The position numbers were made by a program, and so were the translations under genes. From Vibrio neptunius (GTDB taxonomy: Bacteria; Pseudomonadota; Gammaproteobacteria; Enterobacterales; Vibrionaceae): a DNA stretch of 64,000 nucleotides. This document shows positions 27,306 through 37,238 of this stretch, one piece after another (the first letter of the stretch is position 1; every line of letters starts with the position of its first letter). Below the pieces are notes generated by a model, which was not told the origin of the DNA, did no database searches, and saw only the letters and a list, made by a program, of their open reading frames with translations. Where the stretch lies: assembly GCA_019339365.1 (NCBI GenBank), contig CP079860.1:1550001-1614000 (forward strand), given 5' to 3'.

Positions 27306-27923
27306 ATGAAATATCTTGCCTTACCTTTGCTCTTACTTCTCACTGGTTGTGGCAATCTGGCTAAAGAAATGCGTTATCTCACGGATGACATGCTAGAGAC
27401 CGCCCCAAAAACAGACTTCGAAGTACGATACCCGAATTGGGGAGACGCACCTCAACTGGCTTCGTCTGGTGTGAAAGGACCCATGGGGCAGATGCGCACC
27501 AGCAACTATAGCGATCTGCAAAGTTTCCTATTGAAAAACGGTGTCGACTACGAGGTACTGCCGGGTAACCACATCATGGTTAAGTTAACTGATACGGTCA
27601 AATTTAACACTGGCTCGTCAATGGTTAAACCTGATTCGATGTATTGGCTGGACATGATGGGCCGATATTTAGCAACACAGCCGGGCATTGATATTGTGAT
27701 TGATGGCCATGCTGACAGTACTGGAGCGCCGGCTTTTAACGATTCACTTTCCATGAAACGCGCTAAAGCGGTGAAAAAGCAATTGGTTAGCAATAATGTG
27801 GCGATGAATTCTATCTACACACGCGGCTATGGTGAATATGTACCAGCATGTTCAAACACGACAAGTGCCGGAAAAGCCTGTAACAGACGCGTAGAAGTCC
27901 TGTTTATCGTTTCGAATAACTGA
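27306..27923 (+). CDS. OmpA-family lipoprotein
   Basis: A 205-residue lipoprotein (lipobox LLLTGC) with a C-terminal OmpA-like peptidoglycan-binding domain, visible as VKFNTGSSMVKPDS, DIVIDGHADSTG and NRRVEVLF. It should tether the outer membrane to peptidoglycan. The N-terminal 90 residues match no family I recognise. Two extra cysteines (ACSNTTSAGKAC) in the last loop could form a disulfide. It is a single gene without close partners. Confidence 0.85.
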   Translation: MKYLALPLLLLLTGCGNLAKEMRYLTDDMLETAPKTDFEVRYPNWGDAPQLASSGVKGPMGQMRTSNYSDLQSFLLKNGVDYEVLPGNHIMVKLTDTVKFNTGSSMVKPDSMYWLDMMGRYLATQPGIDIVIDGHADSTGAPAFNDSLSMKRAKAVKKQLVSNNVAMNSIYTRGYGEYVPACSNTTSAGKACNRRVEVLFIVSNN

Positions 27924-28025
27924 CCAATAATTAGCGTAACTCAAAAGCCAAAGCTAAACTCTTCAAATATAACCTAATGTCTTGTCGTTGGGTGGCACGT
28001 CACCATTTTATGTTGTGGAGAGAGT

Positions 28026-28809
28026 ATGCTGATTAAGTTTCCACTTTTCTCAAATTGCCTTGTCGTATTTTTTGGCCTACTTACTGTTTTTCGCTACTCC
28101 AACCTCTGCGTCTACGCAGACGCTCACTATTGCTGTTGGTGGTGAGTACCCTCCATATCATTCCAAAACACTACCGGGTTATGGTATCAACGCTCAAATC
28201 GTCACGGCTGCATTTGAGACGCAAAATGTAGACGTAAAGTATGTTCATTTACCAACTTGGAAAGAGGCATTTGACTTTGCAGCACAGGGTAAAGCCGATG
28301 CGACGGCGTTGTGGGAACTCAACGAAGCGTACAAAGAATCTTTCCTTATCAGTGATGTGGTTTATAAGATAAATGCGCATTTGTTCTACCAAAAACAAAA
28401 GGCATTCGACTGGAATCGAGTGGAAGATTTACAAGGTCTGAAAGTCAGTGCACTGATTGGTGGCTATTACGGTGAAGCGTTTGAAAAGGCGGAGAAAAGT
28501 GGCAAGCTCACTGTTGAGCGAGTGCATGATGAGGCTGAAAACATCAAAAAACTGCTTGCTGGGACTATTGACGTATCGCCACTATATATTACGTACGTCA
28601 ACTATGTGCTTAATAGTGAAGGCTTGGAATCCGAGAGAAGTCGTTTGACTTATCACCCCACACCTCTGTTTGTGAATACTCTGCATGTGTTGCTACCCAA
28701 CAAGAAGCCTGATAGTCAACAGCATTTGATGACTTTTAATCAAGGTCTGAAAGCCATCAAAAGGAGTGGAAGTCTGCAATCTATTCTCAACGCGCATCTC
28801 AGCTATTGA
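28026..28809 (+). CDS. Periplasmic solute-binding protein, family 3 (amino-acid type)
   Basis: The mature part (TLTIAVGGEYPPYHSKT onwards) has the SBP_bac_3 fold of polar amino-acid binding proteins and their orphan signalling relatives, about 225 residues. The start is uncertain. The open frame begins at a TTG at 28060 with a good signal peptide (SYFLAYLLFFATPTSA) but no ribosome site. A GGAGAG site and ATG at 28026 lie upstream one frame off. Dropping one A from ATTAAG near 28034 would join them. No ABC permease or ATPase gene is next to it, so it may be an orphan sensor or scavenger. Confidence 0.75.
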
Positions 28810-28817
28810 GATGCGTT

Positions 28818-30047
28818 CTAAGTGCTTATCGCCATTGCCAGTAACGTGACTGGGTGAATAGTTTCTCGTTGTGTGTTTTCTTCAATTTGCCATTTGCAGG
28901 TTTCGCAATCCGTAATAGCGAAGTCTGCCTTGGCTGACTTAATCGATTCAAAGAGAGGATGGCCAATTTTCATGGAAACCTGATAGTTTTCTTCTTTAAA
29001 ACCATAGGTTCCTGCCAGCCCACAGCATTCGCTATCAAGAATGATCAATTCCAATCCTGGTATTTGTTTTAGCACCTCCAAAGTGAAGATGACGTTGCCA
29101 CTTCTTTCCAGATGGCAAGGTGTGTGGTAAACCACTCGTTTGTTGATCGGTTTCATATTCAACGTATTGCCATTCATAAATTCTTTTAACAGGAACTTAG
29201 TGATGTATTCAATACGATCGCTGACGTGAGAATTTTCAACGCCCAAAACATGCGGGTATTCCTGCTTGAGCGTAAAGGAGCAAGTTGAAGATGTTGAAAG
29301 GACGGTATGACCATGGTTAGAAACAGCATCTTCTATGTGTTTGATGTTAAGTTCTGCGTTGCGACGAGCCTTACTATGAAAGCCGTTCGCTATCAGTGGG
29401 ACACCACAACACTTTTCCTTCTCCAATAGTTGTACGCCGATGCCTAGTGCATTGAGAACCTTGACCAGATCTTTCCCAAGCTGAGGGTGGTTGTAATTGA
29501 CAAAGCATCCGTGAAAGTAGCTGATTTGACGGGGATAGATATCTTGATTGGACACGTGTTTTTTGTACCAGTGACGAAACGTTCCGTGGGAGTATTTGGG
29601 TAACGATTTGTGCTCGTCGATCCCGACAGTCTTATGCAGGATTTTTTTGATGGGTTTGTTATCCGTTACTTTGTTGATTAACGGAGCGACAGGCGTCGCT
29701 AAATGCCCGAAAAGGTCGGTATGGCTGAGTACAAAATCTCTAATGAGTTTAGGGCTATAAGTTTTTTTTCCGTATTTCCCTCTTGCCACAGCAATAATGT
29801 CACCAATCTTGACACCAGAAGGACAAGCTGTTTCACAACGTTTGCAGTTGGTGCACAGCTTTAATGCTTCATCATAATAGTCGGCGTTTTTAATCCGCAG
29901 CCGCTCTCCATCTGGGCCAGATTGTTTTGGGCCAGGGTAGAGCGGATTTGCTTTCGCTACTGGGCAGTAAACGGTACAAACGGTGCACTTAATACAATGA
30001 TCAAAACTGGTGACCTGAGGAGCGTGATCAGCAAAATAGGTGGTCAT
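28818..30047 (-). CDS. glpC: Anaerobic glycerol-3-phosphate dehydrogenase subunit C
   Basis: GlpC is the membrane-associated iron-sulfur subunit that passes electrons from GlpAB to the quinone pool. The 409 residues have two ferredoxin-type cluster motifs near the N-terminus (CIKCTVCTVYCP and CTNCKRCETACP) and two CCG-type cysteine motifs in the C-terminal half (EKCCGVPL and SECCGLAG). It is the last gene of glpABC and overlaps glpB by four bases. Confidence 0.95.
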   Translation of the reverse strand: MTTYFADHAPQVTSFDHCIKCTVCTVYCPVAKANPLYPGPKQSGPDGERLRIKNADYYDEALKLCTNCKRCETACPSGVKIGDIIAVARGKYGKKTYSPKLIRDFVLSHTDLFGHLATPVAPLINKVTDNKPIKKILHKTVGIDEHKSLPKYSHGTFRHWYKKHVSNQDIYPRQISYFHGCFVNYNHPQLGKDLVKVLNALGIGVQLLEKEKCCGVPLIANGFHSKARRNAELNIKHIEDAVSNHGHTVLSTSSTCSFTLKQEYPHVLGVENSHVSDRIEYITKFLLKEFMNGNTLNMKPINKRVVYHTPCHLERSGNVIFTLEVLKQIPGLELIILDSECCGLAGTYGFKEENYQVSMKIGHPLFESIKSAKADFAITDCETCKWQIEENTQRETIHPVTLLAMAIST

Positions 30048-31348
30048 ACGTGAGTCTCCTCTAACGCTATGGCGTGAATAATATTATTAGCGACATGGAA
30101 AGCGCTTGCGATGGCAACACCGCCTCCACAACCTTGTTGTATCGGGTCATAGTGAGACAATACTGAACCACAGCAGTGCAAGTTGCGAACCGTTTGACTA
30201 TTCAGCGTTGGATTAAAGTCGCGGTCAGTAATCACGCCATACTGCGTAAATGGGTGTGAAGATTGGCTGAAAAAGTCTTTATTTCGCCACTGGCTTCTAT
30301 CTTGGTGATAATGGACATCTAAGTTGAATATTGGTTCGACAATCCGATTCGATTCAGCAACCAGACCATGGCTAAAGTAACTCCCTGAAGCGAGCACGTA
30401 GTGTTTGGCGATGAGCGAAAAGTCTTCTAAGTTGGCCGTCTGTATAGAGCGAATCGCCTTTTTGTCTTGATGCCAATGTGCGGAAACAACCTTGTCGCCC
30501 TTGAGCTGTATACCCCCCATTTTGGTAAACATGCCTTGCAATGCTTCTTCGATCCTAATTCCCAATAGGGAAGGTGGCATTGTCGGCACTTCATGAAAAC
30601 AAAGTTGAGTCTCGCTTTGTAATCGTTCCATCAATGCAAGGCCGTCGCCATTTCCCATGATGGCTGGAAGAATGACTAGGTCATCCGCAGTGGTTCCTGC
30701 GCTTAATTGATGTACAAAACTCGAAAATGCTTTGGGTTGTTTTAGTGTTCGGGCGATATCGATAGAACGCAGCTCATTCGGGTTTTGTCGTAGAGAATCA
30801 AAGCCAGGAATACGGACCGACAGTATTTTCTTTTCGACTTGGCGAAACTCTTCAATCTGGTTTAGATTATCGAGGGCAAGTTGAGGTTGAAAATCTCGAA
30901 ACCCATCAATGGAGATTAAAACGAGCCTCTTTAGTGAGGAATTCGGCAGCCATTGATGGACGTACGGCTGTGACAACCAAGTTGGTTTGATTGTACCCAA
31001 GGGTGTGATCCGGTAATGATTATGGCCATTTTGGTTTGACGAGAGGGAGACGCCAGTCTCACTCAGCATGGCTTGAAACCACAGCAGCGCTCTTTTTATC
31101 TCAGAAACAGATAGCTTGCTATAAGGGTGCTCGGATGAAAGCGCTTTGAGTACAGGAATGCTTTCAAAAGGGTCTGTCACTTCTAAGCCATTTGGTAGAT
31201 TGCCAAGTACATCAATTGAGCCAGATGAGAAGTGCAATGAGCTGTGGCCTTGATTAATCAAGACGGTTTTTAATCCAGATTCCAAACACTTCAAAGCTGA
31301 GCAGTAACCCGCTATTCCGCCTCCTATCACAACGACATCATACTTCAT
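30044..31348 (-). CDS. glpB: Anaerobic glycerol-3-phosphate dehydrogenase subunit B
   Basis: GlpB, 434 residues, is the flavoprotein partner of GlpA. It starts with the dinucleotide-binding fold VVIGGGIAGYCSALK and ends with GCGGGVAIASAFHVA. It overlaps both neighbours by four bases (ATGA-type junctions), so glpA, glpB and glpC are translationally coupled. Confidence 0.94.
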   Translation of the reverse strand: MKYDVVVIGGGIAGYCSALKCLESGLKTVLINQGHSSLHFSSGSIDVLGNLPNGLEVTDPFESIPVLKALSSEHPYSKLSVSEIKRALLWFQAMLSETGVSLSSNQNGHNHYRITPLGTIKPTWLSQPYVHQWLPNSSLKRLVLISIDGFRDFQPQLALDNLNQIEEFRQVEKKILSVRIPGFDSLRQNPNELRSIDIARTLKQPKAFSSFVHQLSAGTTADDLVILPAIMGNGDGLALMERLQSETQLCFHEVPTMPPSLLGIRIEEALQGMFTKMGGIQLKGDKVVSAHWHQDKKAIRSIQTANLEDFSLIAKHYVLASGSYFSHGLVAESNRIVEPIFNLDVHYHQDRSQWRNKDFFSQSSHPFTQYGVITDRDFNPTLNSQTVRNLHCCGSVLSHYDPIQQGCGGGVAIASAFHVANNIIHAIALEETHV

Positions 31349-33012
31349 CTGGTCTCCTCCTTAGCGTCTTTATGAGGGATGCATTGACCAGCACCAAACA
31401 AACCTTGGTAAATCCAATGGCTAAACTCAGCCTCTCTAAGTGCATCGCCCCAGAAGATGGGCTTAGTACCTTTCCATCTCTCTTCTAGGAATTCATTAAG
31501 AAGTTGACTGCACTGGTTACCGTTGTGGTTGGCGTACTGGTTAAACAAGCTCGCAGCGCGATAACTGCAAAGCTCACCCTGACATGGCCCCATTCCAAGA
31601 CGTGTACGGCGACGTAAGTCGACCAGAGTATGTACATTGAGTTGTTTAATCGCGTATTCGATTTCGCCTGCGGTAACCATTTCACACTCGCAAATCACGG
31701 CTTGTTTTTCGACACTTTCATTCAGAAAATCAGAAGCACGCTCACCATGACGGTAATATGCTGATTCGTAGACAGGCTTTACGATACTGGCTGTTTTCTT
31801 TGGCTTGCTAACTGGTTTGTTTGAGCCGGGAAGGGGTGTGATATGTGTGGTGCATGGCTCATTCACAGATAGCTTCTCGGCCAGCAAGTCTGTCGCCCAT
31901 TCTGCCATTAGTCGGTAGGTCATGAGTTTACCGCCAGTTACAGTAGTGAAGCCTTTCAGACCATCCCGTTTTTCATGATCAAGTAATACGATACCTCGGC
32001 TGATATTGCGGCCGCTTCCATCATCATCGACGGAAACCAGTGGTCGTACGCCAGCATAGGCACGAAGTACGCGAGTATTAGCCATGATAGGAGCAAGCTT
32101 CGCTCCTTCTTTCAGCAACACGTCGACATCTCGTTCGGTAACATGGAGATCATTAATTTGATCGTAATCGATATGTTCTGATGTCGTTCCGATGAGAGAA
32201 ATGGTATCTCCAGGCACTAATATATCGGCGTCTGAAGGTTTTCGGCAGCGATTGATGACGAGGTTGTTGATTCGATAATCGAGTATGAGTAACGACCCTT
32301 TTGCTGGGAACATTCTGATGCTGAGATCGGCATACTCGCCAATGTTTTGTCCCCATATACCAGCAGCGTTGATGACTTGCTTTGAAAATATTTGAAAGGA
32401 TTCGTTCTTTTCAGTGTTGTAGCCGTTCACGCCAAGGACTGTATCTTCATGACGTATTAAGGAGGTGACTTTGGTTTTGTTGAATAGAAGCGCTCCGTGC
32501 TCGTTGGCATCTAAAACATTAGACGCGCATAAACGAAATGGATCCAATGTGCCATCTGGTACTTGGACCGCCGCTTTTATTTTGGGGTTAACATTAGGTT
32601 CCAGCTTAAGGGCTTGTTTAGCCGATAGTCGCTTGGTGGGGATATCCGCTTTGCTACAAGCGTCAACAAATGTGTCCTGAAAGCTAAGGTCGTCTTCAGG
32701 TAAGGTAATAAAGAGACCATTTGTATCCTCAACACAATGACGAGCAATGTTTTTAAGTATGCGGTTTTCTTGAATACACTCTTTTGCTGACTCACCATCT
32801 GTGACGGCGTAACGAGCTCCGGAATGAAGTAAGCCATGATTACGTCCAGTAGTTCCCGACGCAATATCGTCTTGTTCTAATAAAATGCAACGGATACCAC
32901 GCAGTGAGCAATCGCGCATGATTCCTGTACCTGTTGCGCCTCCGCCGATGATGACCACATCAGTTTCGAACCGTTTAACCATAGTAAAGTTGGGCCTTGG
33001 TGAAATGTCCAT
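31345..33012 (-). CDS. glpA: Anaerobic glycerol-3-phosphate dehydrogenase subunit A
   Basis: GlpA is the catalytic FAD subunit oxidising glycerol-3-phosphate to dihydroxyacetone phosphate when alternative electron acceptors are used. It has the FAD motif VVIIGGGATGTGIMRDC, the GlpA/GlpD signature GRNHGLLHSGARYAV, and a C-terminal BFD-like [2Fe-2S] region with cysteines in CECEMVTAG and GPCQGELC. The 555-residue frame begins at 33012; an ATG ten codons later (MVKRFETD) is also possible. A GlpR-like operator lies just upstream. Confidence 0.95.
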   Translation of the reverse strand: MDISPRPNFTMVKRFETDVVIIGGGATGTGIMRDCSLRGIRCILLEQDDIASGTTGRNHGLLHSGARYAVTDGESAKECIQENRILKNIARHCVEDTNGLFITLPEDDLSFQDTFVDACSKADIPTKRLSAKQALKLEPNVNPKIKAAVQVPDGTLDPFRLCASNVLDANEHGALLFNKTKVTSLIRHEDTVLGVNGYNTEKNESFQIFSKQVINAAGIWGQNIGEYADLSIRMFPAKGSLLILDYRINNLVINRCRKPSDADILVPGDTISLIGTTSEHIDYDQINDLHVTERDVDVLLKEGAKLAPIMANTRVLRAYAGVRPLVSVDDDGSGRNISRGIVLLDHEKRDGLKGFTTVTGGKLMTYRLMAEWATDLLAEKLSVNEPCTTHITPLPGSNKPVSKPKKTASIVKPVYESAYYRHGERASDFLNESVEKQAVICECEMVTAGEIEYAIKQLNVHTLVDLRRRTRLGMGPCQGELCSYRAASLFNQYANHNGNQCSQLLNEFLEERWKGTKPIFWGDALREAEFSHWIYQGLFGAGQCIPHKDAKEETR

Positions 33013-33062
33013 AATTATAATGTGCCATTACTTTCATTTAATTTTCGTTAACTTGTTCACAT

Positions 33063-33078
33063 ATGAGCGAACGAGTAT
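33063..33078. promoter_or_regulatory. Probable GlpR operator upstream of glpA
   Basis: ATGAGCGAACGAGTAT is one of three related palindromes found only next to glp genes in this window. It shares the core TG-n-n-CG-w-A-CG with the glpF and glpD sites and lies about 50 bases before glpA. Confidence 0.65.
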
Positions 33079-33366
33079 TTTATGGTTGTTGTGTTGCTCA
33101 TCATTAACCTTTTATTTTTGCAATCCGTTAAAATACGGGCAGATATACACGGTTAAGACGGTTTAAAAGTATACGTAACAATAGTTCAACATATGACGAG
33201 TGATTTATTAGAGTAAATACACCTGTTTTGTGTCAATGCTTTTTGAATGCAAGCGTTAGTGGGGGTGCATTAGAGCAATGTGAGGATATTGTTAATAGTG
33301 GTTTTTAAAGTGAAGATCAAAAAATTGATTTAATTAACAAAATAGAGAACATAAAAATAACAAAAC

Positions 33367-33382
33367 GTGCTCGAACGCTCAT
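33367..33382. promoter_or_regulatory. Probable GlpR operator upstream of glpF
   Basis: GTGCTCGAACGCTCAT is a near-perfect palindrome of the same type as the glpA and glpD sites, about 107 bases before the glpF start. GlpR represses the glp regulon until glycerol-3-phosphate is present. Confidence 0.65.
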
Positions 33383-33488
33383 TAATCGGGTGTGAACGTT
33401 TAATCTCATACCTATGTATGCAAAATACGATGCGCAATCAATACAAAAACTAAATTGCACATATTTAATGTAAACAAGGACTCTTACT

Positions 33489-34340
33489 ATGACGAATAGA
33501 AAACCCACCTTACTTGGTGAATGTATCGCTGAGTTTATAGGTACCGGACTATTGATATTCTTTGGCGTTGGCTGTGTAGCCGCTTTAGTACTTGCGGGTG
33601 CTCAGTTTGGGCAATGGGAAATCAGTATTGTCTGGGGCTTTGGGGTAGCTATTGCTATCTACTGTACAGCAGGTGTGTCAGGAGCGCACATCAACCCCGC
33701 TGTCACGATTGCATTGGCGGCTTTTCATGGATTTGATAAAGCCAAGGTTGTGCCTTACATCATCGCTCAAATGTTGGGCGCTTTTTGCTCAGCTGCGTTG
33801 GTATACAGTTTGTACAGCAACTTGTTCGTCGATTATGAGATTGCACAGGGCTTTGCGCGCAGCAGCCAAGACGCATTGGCAACGGCAGGAATCTTTTCTA
33901 CATACCCTCATGCGTCGTTGTCGTTTGCCGGAGCGCTAGCGGTTGAGTTTGTTATCACAGCGGTTCTAATGTTTGCCATTTTAGCACTCGGTGATGAAAA
34001 CAACGGCGCGGCTCGTGGTGCAATGAACCCTCTACTTATCGGTGTTTTGATTGCTGTCATAGGTGGCTCTCTTGGCCCACTAACAGGTTTTGCAATGAAC
34101 CCTGCACGTGACTTTGGCCCTAAATTGTTTGCATACCTTGCAGGTTGGGATTACGCGCTCTCAGGTGCTAAAGAGATTCCATACTTTATCGTCCCTATTT
34201 TAGGTCCGATTGCTGGCGCATGTTTTGGCGCTTGGGCTTACCCGAAATTTATCGCTCAATACCTGCCAAATACAGGGACAGGTTGCACGATTCCAAATCA
34301 GTGTGAAGACACTGAAGAGAATCAAGAAGCGCATGTTTAA
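33489..34340 (+). CDS. glpF: Glycerol uptake facilitator (aquaglyceroporin)
   Basis: GlpF lets glycerol diffuse through the inner membrane. The 283 residues have six membrane helices and both half-helix NPA motifs of the family: HINPAVT (first) and MNPARDFGP (second), the latter with the Asp that distinguishes glycerol channels from water channels. An AAGGA site precedes the ATG. glpK follows after about 40 bases, so uptake and phosphorylation are co-expressed. Confidence 0.96.
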   Translation: MTNRKPTLLGECIAEFIGTGLLIFFGVGCVAALVLAGAQFGQWEISIVWGFGVAIAIYCTAGVSGAHINPAVTIALAAFHGFDKAKVVPYIIAQMLGAFCSAALVYSLYSNLFVDYEIAQGFARSSQDALATAGIFSTYPHASLSFAGALAVEFVITAVLMFAILALGDENNGAARGAMNPLLIGVLIAVIGGSLGPLTGFAMNPARDFGPKLFAYLAGWDYALSGAKEIPYFIVPILGPIAGACFGAWAYPKFIAQYLPNTGTGCTIPNQCEDTEENQEAHV

Positions 34341-34385
34341 TACTAAAATTACCAATAGAAATCTCGAAACGAAAAGGAAATGATC

Positions 34386-35900
34386 ATGACTGAGCAAAAA
34401 TACATAGTCGCGCTAGATCAGGGCACCACAAGTTCAAGAGCGGTTGTACTAGACCACGACGCCAATATTGTTAGCGTTTCTCAGCGTGAGTTCACTCAAA
34501 TTTACCCACAAGCGGGTTGGGTAGAGCATGATCCAATGGAAATCTATGCGACACAAAGCTCAGTGTTGGTGGAAGCATTGGGCAAATCGGGTATTCGTAG
34601 CGACGAAGTAGCCGGTATTGGTATTACAAACCAACGTGAAACAACCATTGTTTGGAACAAAGAAACAGGCAAACCAATTTATAACGCGATTGTTTGGCAA
34701 TGTCGTCGTACTGCTGCAATCTGTGAGGATCTCAAACAGCGCAATTTAGAAGAATACATTCAAGAAAATACAGGCTTAGTTTTAGATCCTTACTTCTCTG
34801 GTACCAAAATCAAATGGATCTTGGACAACGTTGAAGGGGCGCGTGAAGATGCTGCTGCTGGTAAGCTTCTGTTCGGTACGGTTGATACCTGGTTGGTTTG
34901 GAAGATGACTCAAGGCCGTGTTCACGTCACAGACTACACCAACGCGTCACGTACGATGCTGTTTAATATCAATACACTTCAATGGGATGAGAAACTGCTT
35001 AAGGAAATGGATATTCCATTGTCTATGATGCCTGAGGTGAAGAAATCATCAGAAGTGTATGGTCAAACTAACATTGGTGGTAAAGGAGGTACGCGTATCC
35101 CAATCGCTGGTATTGCGGGTGACCAACAAGCCGCACTGTACGGTCAGATGTGCGTTAACGCAGGTCAGGCAAAAAATACCTATGGTACGGGTTGTTTCCT
35201 TCTAATGAATACTGGTCAGGAAAAAGTGACGTCTAAGAATGGTTTGCTAACCACTCTCGCTTGTGGGCCAGGGGGCGAACCAGCCTATGCATTGGAAGGT
35301 GCAGTCTTTATGGGCGGTGCATCGATCCAATGGCTACGCGATGAAATGAAGTTATTGGCAGACGCAAAAGATTCTGAGTACTTTGCGACTAAAGTTGACA
35401 CATCGAATGGTGTTTATGTTGTCCCTGCCTTTACTGGTCTGGGTGCTCCATACTGGGATGCATACGCACGTGGTACCATTGTTGGACTGACTCGTGGTGT
35501 CAATTCCAACCACATTATCCGTGCCACATTAGAAGGTATTGCTTACCAAACACGTGATGTACTCGATGCCATGCAAGCGGACTCTGGAATTAAGCTTGAA
35601 GCACTTCGTGTCGATGGTGGTGCGGTTGCTAATAATTTCTTGATGCAGTTCCAGTCGGATGTACTTGATACACAGGTACTGCGCCCTAAGGTCACTGAAG
35701 TCACTGCATTAGGTGCGGCTTATCTTGCAGGTTTGGCAGTGGGTTTCTGGAATAGCTTGGATGAAGTGGCAGACAAAGCAGAAGTGGACAAGACCTTTAC
35801 CCCTCACCACGATGAAGAAAAACGCAGTCGTCGCTACAAAGGCTGGAAGCGTGCGGTGAAATGCGCACAAGCTTGGGCAGAGATGCACGACGAAGACTAA
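34386..35900 (+). CDS. glpK: Glycerol kinase
   Basis: GlpK phosphorylates glycerol, trapping it in the cell. The start at 34386 is favoured because it sits at the right distance from AAAAGGA; an ATG two codons upstream (34380) is the alternative. The 504-residue protein has the ATP-binding start [13 protein letters not shown], the glycerol-binding NQRETTIVW, the FGGY-type signature region [12 protein letters not shown], and [13 protein letters not shown]. It pairs with glpF. Confidence 0.96.
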   Translation: MTEQKYIVALDQGTTSSRAVVLDHDANIVSVSQREFTQIYPQAGWVEHDPMEIYATQSSVLVEALGKSGIRSDEVAGIGITNQRETTIVWNKETGKPIYNAIVWQCRRTAAICEDLKQRNLEEYIQENTGLVLDPYFSGTKIKWILDNVEGAREDAAAGKLLFGTVDTWLVWKMTQGRVHVTDYTNASRTMLFNINTLQWDEKLLKEMDIPLSMMPEVKKSSEVYGQTNIGGKGGTRIPIAGIAGDQQAALYGQMCVNAGQAKNTYGTGCFLLMNTGQEKVTSKNGLLTTLACGPGGEPAYALEGAVFMGGASIQWLRDEMKLLADAKDSEYFATKVDTSNGVYVVPAFTGLGAPYWDAYARGTIVGLTRGVNSNHIIRATLEGIAYQTRDVLDAMQADSGIKLEALRVDGGAVANNFLMQFQSDVLDTQVLRPKVTEVTALGAAYLAGLAVGFWNSLDEVADKAEVDKTFTPHHDEEKRSRRYKGWKRAVKCAQAWAEMHDED

Positions 35901-35904
35901 AACA

Positions 35905-35936
35905 AAAGGCCCCGGATGAATCCGGGGCCTTTTTTA
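35905..35936 (+). terminator. Terminator of glpFK
   Basis: A strong 11-12 bp stem (AAAGGCCCCGGA / TCCGGGGCCTT) with a TGAA loop is followed by seven T. Confidence 0.93.
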
Positions 35937-35956
35937 TATCTGCTGATATTCATTCG

Positions 35957-36208
35957 TTAAGCGGCGCTTTCCGCTTCAGCGCTCTTTTTTTCGCTTTGCA
36001 TCTTTGCAAGGAAGTAAATGTTAACACAAGCGATGAAGCCGTTAGTCACAACGACTGGCCATGCGTCAATCATAAGACCGTAAGCAGTAAAAAGTGCACA
36101 ACCAATAAAGTTGAGTACACGTAGCTTAACGATGTCTTTCATGGTTAAAGAGATAGCTACCATGATAGATGCAGCGTAGCCTAAAATTTCAACCATATTC
36201 ATATCCAT
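35957..36208 (-). CDS. Small integral membrane protein, YgjV/SemiSWEET-like
   Basis: The start at 36208 is chosen because AGAGGG lies just upstream, giving MDMNMVEILGYAAS and about 83 residues. Three hydrophobic segments (ILGYAASIMVAISL, LRVLNFIGCALFTAYGL, VVVTNGFIACVNIYFLA) resemble the three-helix unit of SemiSWEET and YgjV-type proteins. A Lys/Glu-rich tail follows. Transport function is only inferred from this resemblance. It is a single gene, convergent with glpK. Confidence 0.65.
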   Translation of the reverse strand: MDMNMVEILGYAASIMVAISLTMKDIVKLRVLNFIGCALFTAYGLMIDAWPVVVTNGFIACVNIYFLAKMQSEKKSAEAESAA

Positions 36209-36450
36209 AATTTGACCCTCTAAAGTTTGCCGAACCGTGTCGGTACCAATTCTTCTCATCGTGAGATATATGAGGAAGCTCCATGCCTCGAATGGTCTGA
36301 ATGATTATCTAAATGAAATATAGCAGGGCTAAATGTGTGATGAAAGCCCCAGTTTTGTGTTTGTAGAAGGTTAGCGATTACGCAAACGTTTTACGTGGAT
36401 TAGTCAATTTTAATAACCAAAAATGTTGGTTATATCTCGACTTTGATTAA

Positions 36451-36478
36451 AAAAGCCCGCATTGTTTCATGCGGGCTT
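36451..36478 (-). terminator. Terminator of the DUF496 gene
   Basis: AAGCCCGCAT pairs with ATGCGGGCTT. Read on the minus strand it follows the gene's stop codon and is succeeded by a T tract. Confidence 0.85.
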
Positions 36479-36500
36479 AACGTGTTAATGATGCAAAAAA

Positions 36501-36821
36501 CTACTTCTTTTTACCTTGCAGTACTTGCTTATCTTCTTCTGTCAGTTCTCGTATACGGCGACTGATGTCACGACGCTCTTTGGAAATTTCGGCGCTTTTG
36601 ATGATGTGGTCATCAACGCGGTCTTCATAATCGGCTTTCATGTTCTTGATAATGGCGACAATTTCTTCTGGCGTCATCTCTGGTTTGATGTAGTCCATCA
36701 GGTTGTCTAACAGGTCTACACGCTTTCGGTTATCGCGAACCTTTTTTTCATTGTCAAGCAACTCGCGCTTTAGCTTATTTTTACGGCGGGCCTGAGCTAC
36801 AATTTCAAATACACCACTCAT
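36501..36821 (-). CDS. DUF496 family protein (YeeX-like)
   Basis: A 106-residue, highly charged, all-helical protein predicted to form a coiled coil, with no signal or membrane segment. The sequence ([19 protein letters not shown] start, [19 protein letters not shown]-like end) matches DUF496, which includes E. coli YeeX. The family's role is not established. It is a lone gene with its own terminator, divergent from a short hypothetical gene. Confidence 0.85.
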   Translation of the reverse strand: MSGVFEIVAQARRKNKLKRELLDNEKKVRDNRKRVDLLDNLMDYIKPEMTPEEIVAIIKNMKADYEDRVDDHIIKSAEISKERRDISRRIRELTEEDKQVLQGKKK

Positions 36822-37014
36822 AGGTTCCTTTCCTATCTTTACTTACCTTTAACTGTCAATGATTAAAACACAACATTCCTACCGATAACAGTCTTAAGAT
36901 CAATCATTACAAAGCATTGGTGGATTTATCGCCGATCCAATTAATAGATCATTGAGTAGCAGCTATAGTTCAGGATATGATTTGACTATCAATATCAACT
37001 GCTGCCGCAATACT

Positions 37015-37209
37015 ATGCGAACTTCTGACATTATCATTCCCAAACCTACACTCACTGAAGCACCCCAACGTTCCAGTAAACTCGTTGAAGCTTACCGCAA
37101 AGAACGCACTTGTCAGGAGATCACCGACGTTGAATTGAATCGTAGTAAAATCGTGATGATCGATGAAAACGGAATCATGAGAAAAGTTCCCATCCTTTCT
37201 GAACATTGA
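37015..37209 (+). CDS. Hypothetical protein of 64 residues
   Basis: The frame is open from 36952 (TTG) but the only ATG consistent with protein-like sequence is at 37015, giving MRTSDIIIPKPTLTEAPQ and ending MRKVPILSEH. There is no strong ribosome site. The sequence is soluble, charged and without recognised domain. It ends 29 bases before yceH and may be co-transcribed with it. It could be a real small protein or chance coding. Confidence 0.45.
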   Translation: MRTSDIIIPKPTLTEAPQRSSKLVEAYRKERTCQEITDVELNRSKIVMIDENGIMRKVPILSEH

Positions 37210-37238
37210 TTTGGGAAGATTCAAATAAGGAAATAACA

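Noticed and set aside
33384..33410. CRP site before glpF (TGTGA near 33391)
   Set aside because: The second half-site is at the wrong spacing and poorly matched.
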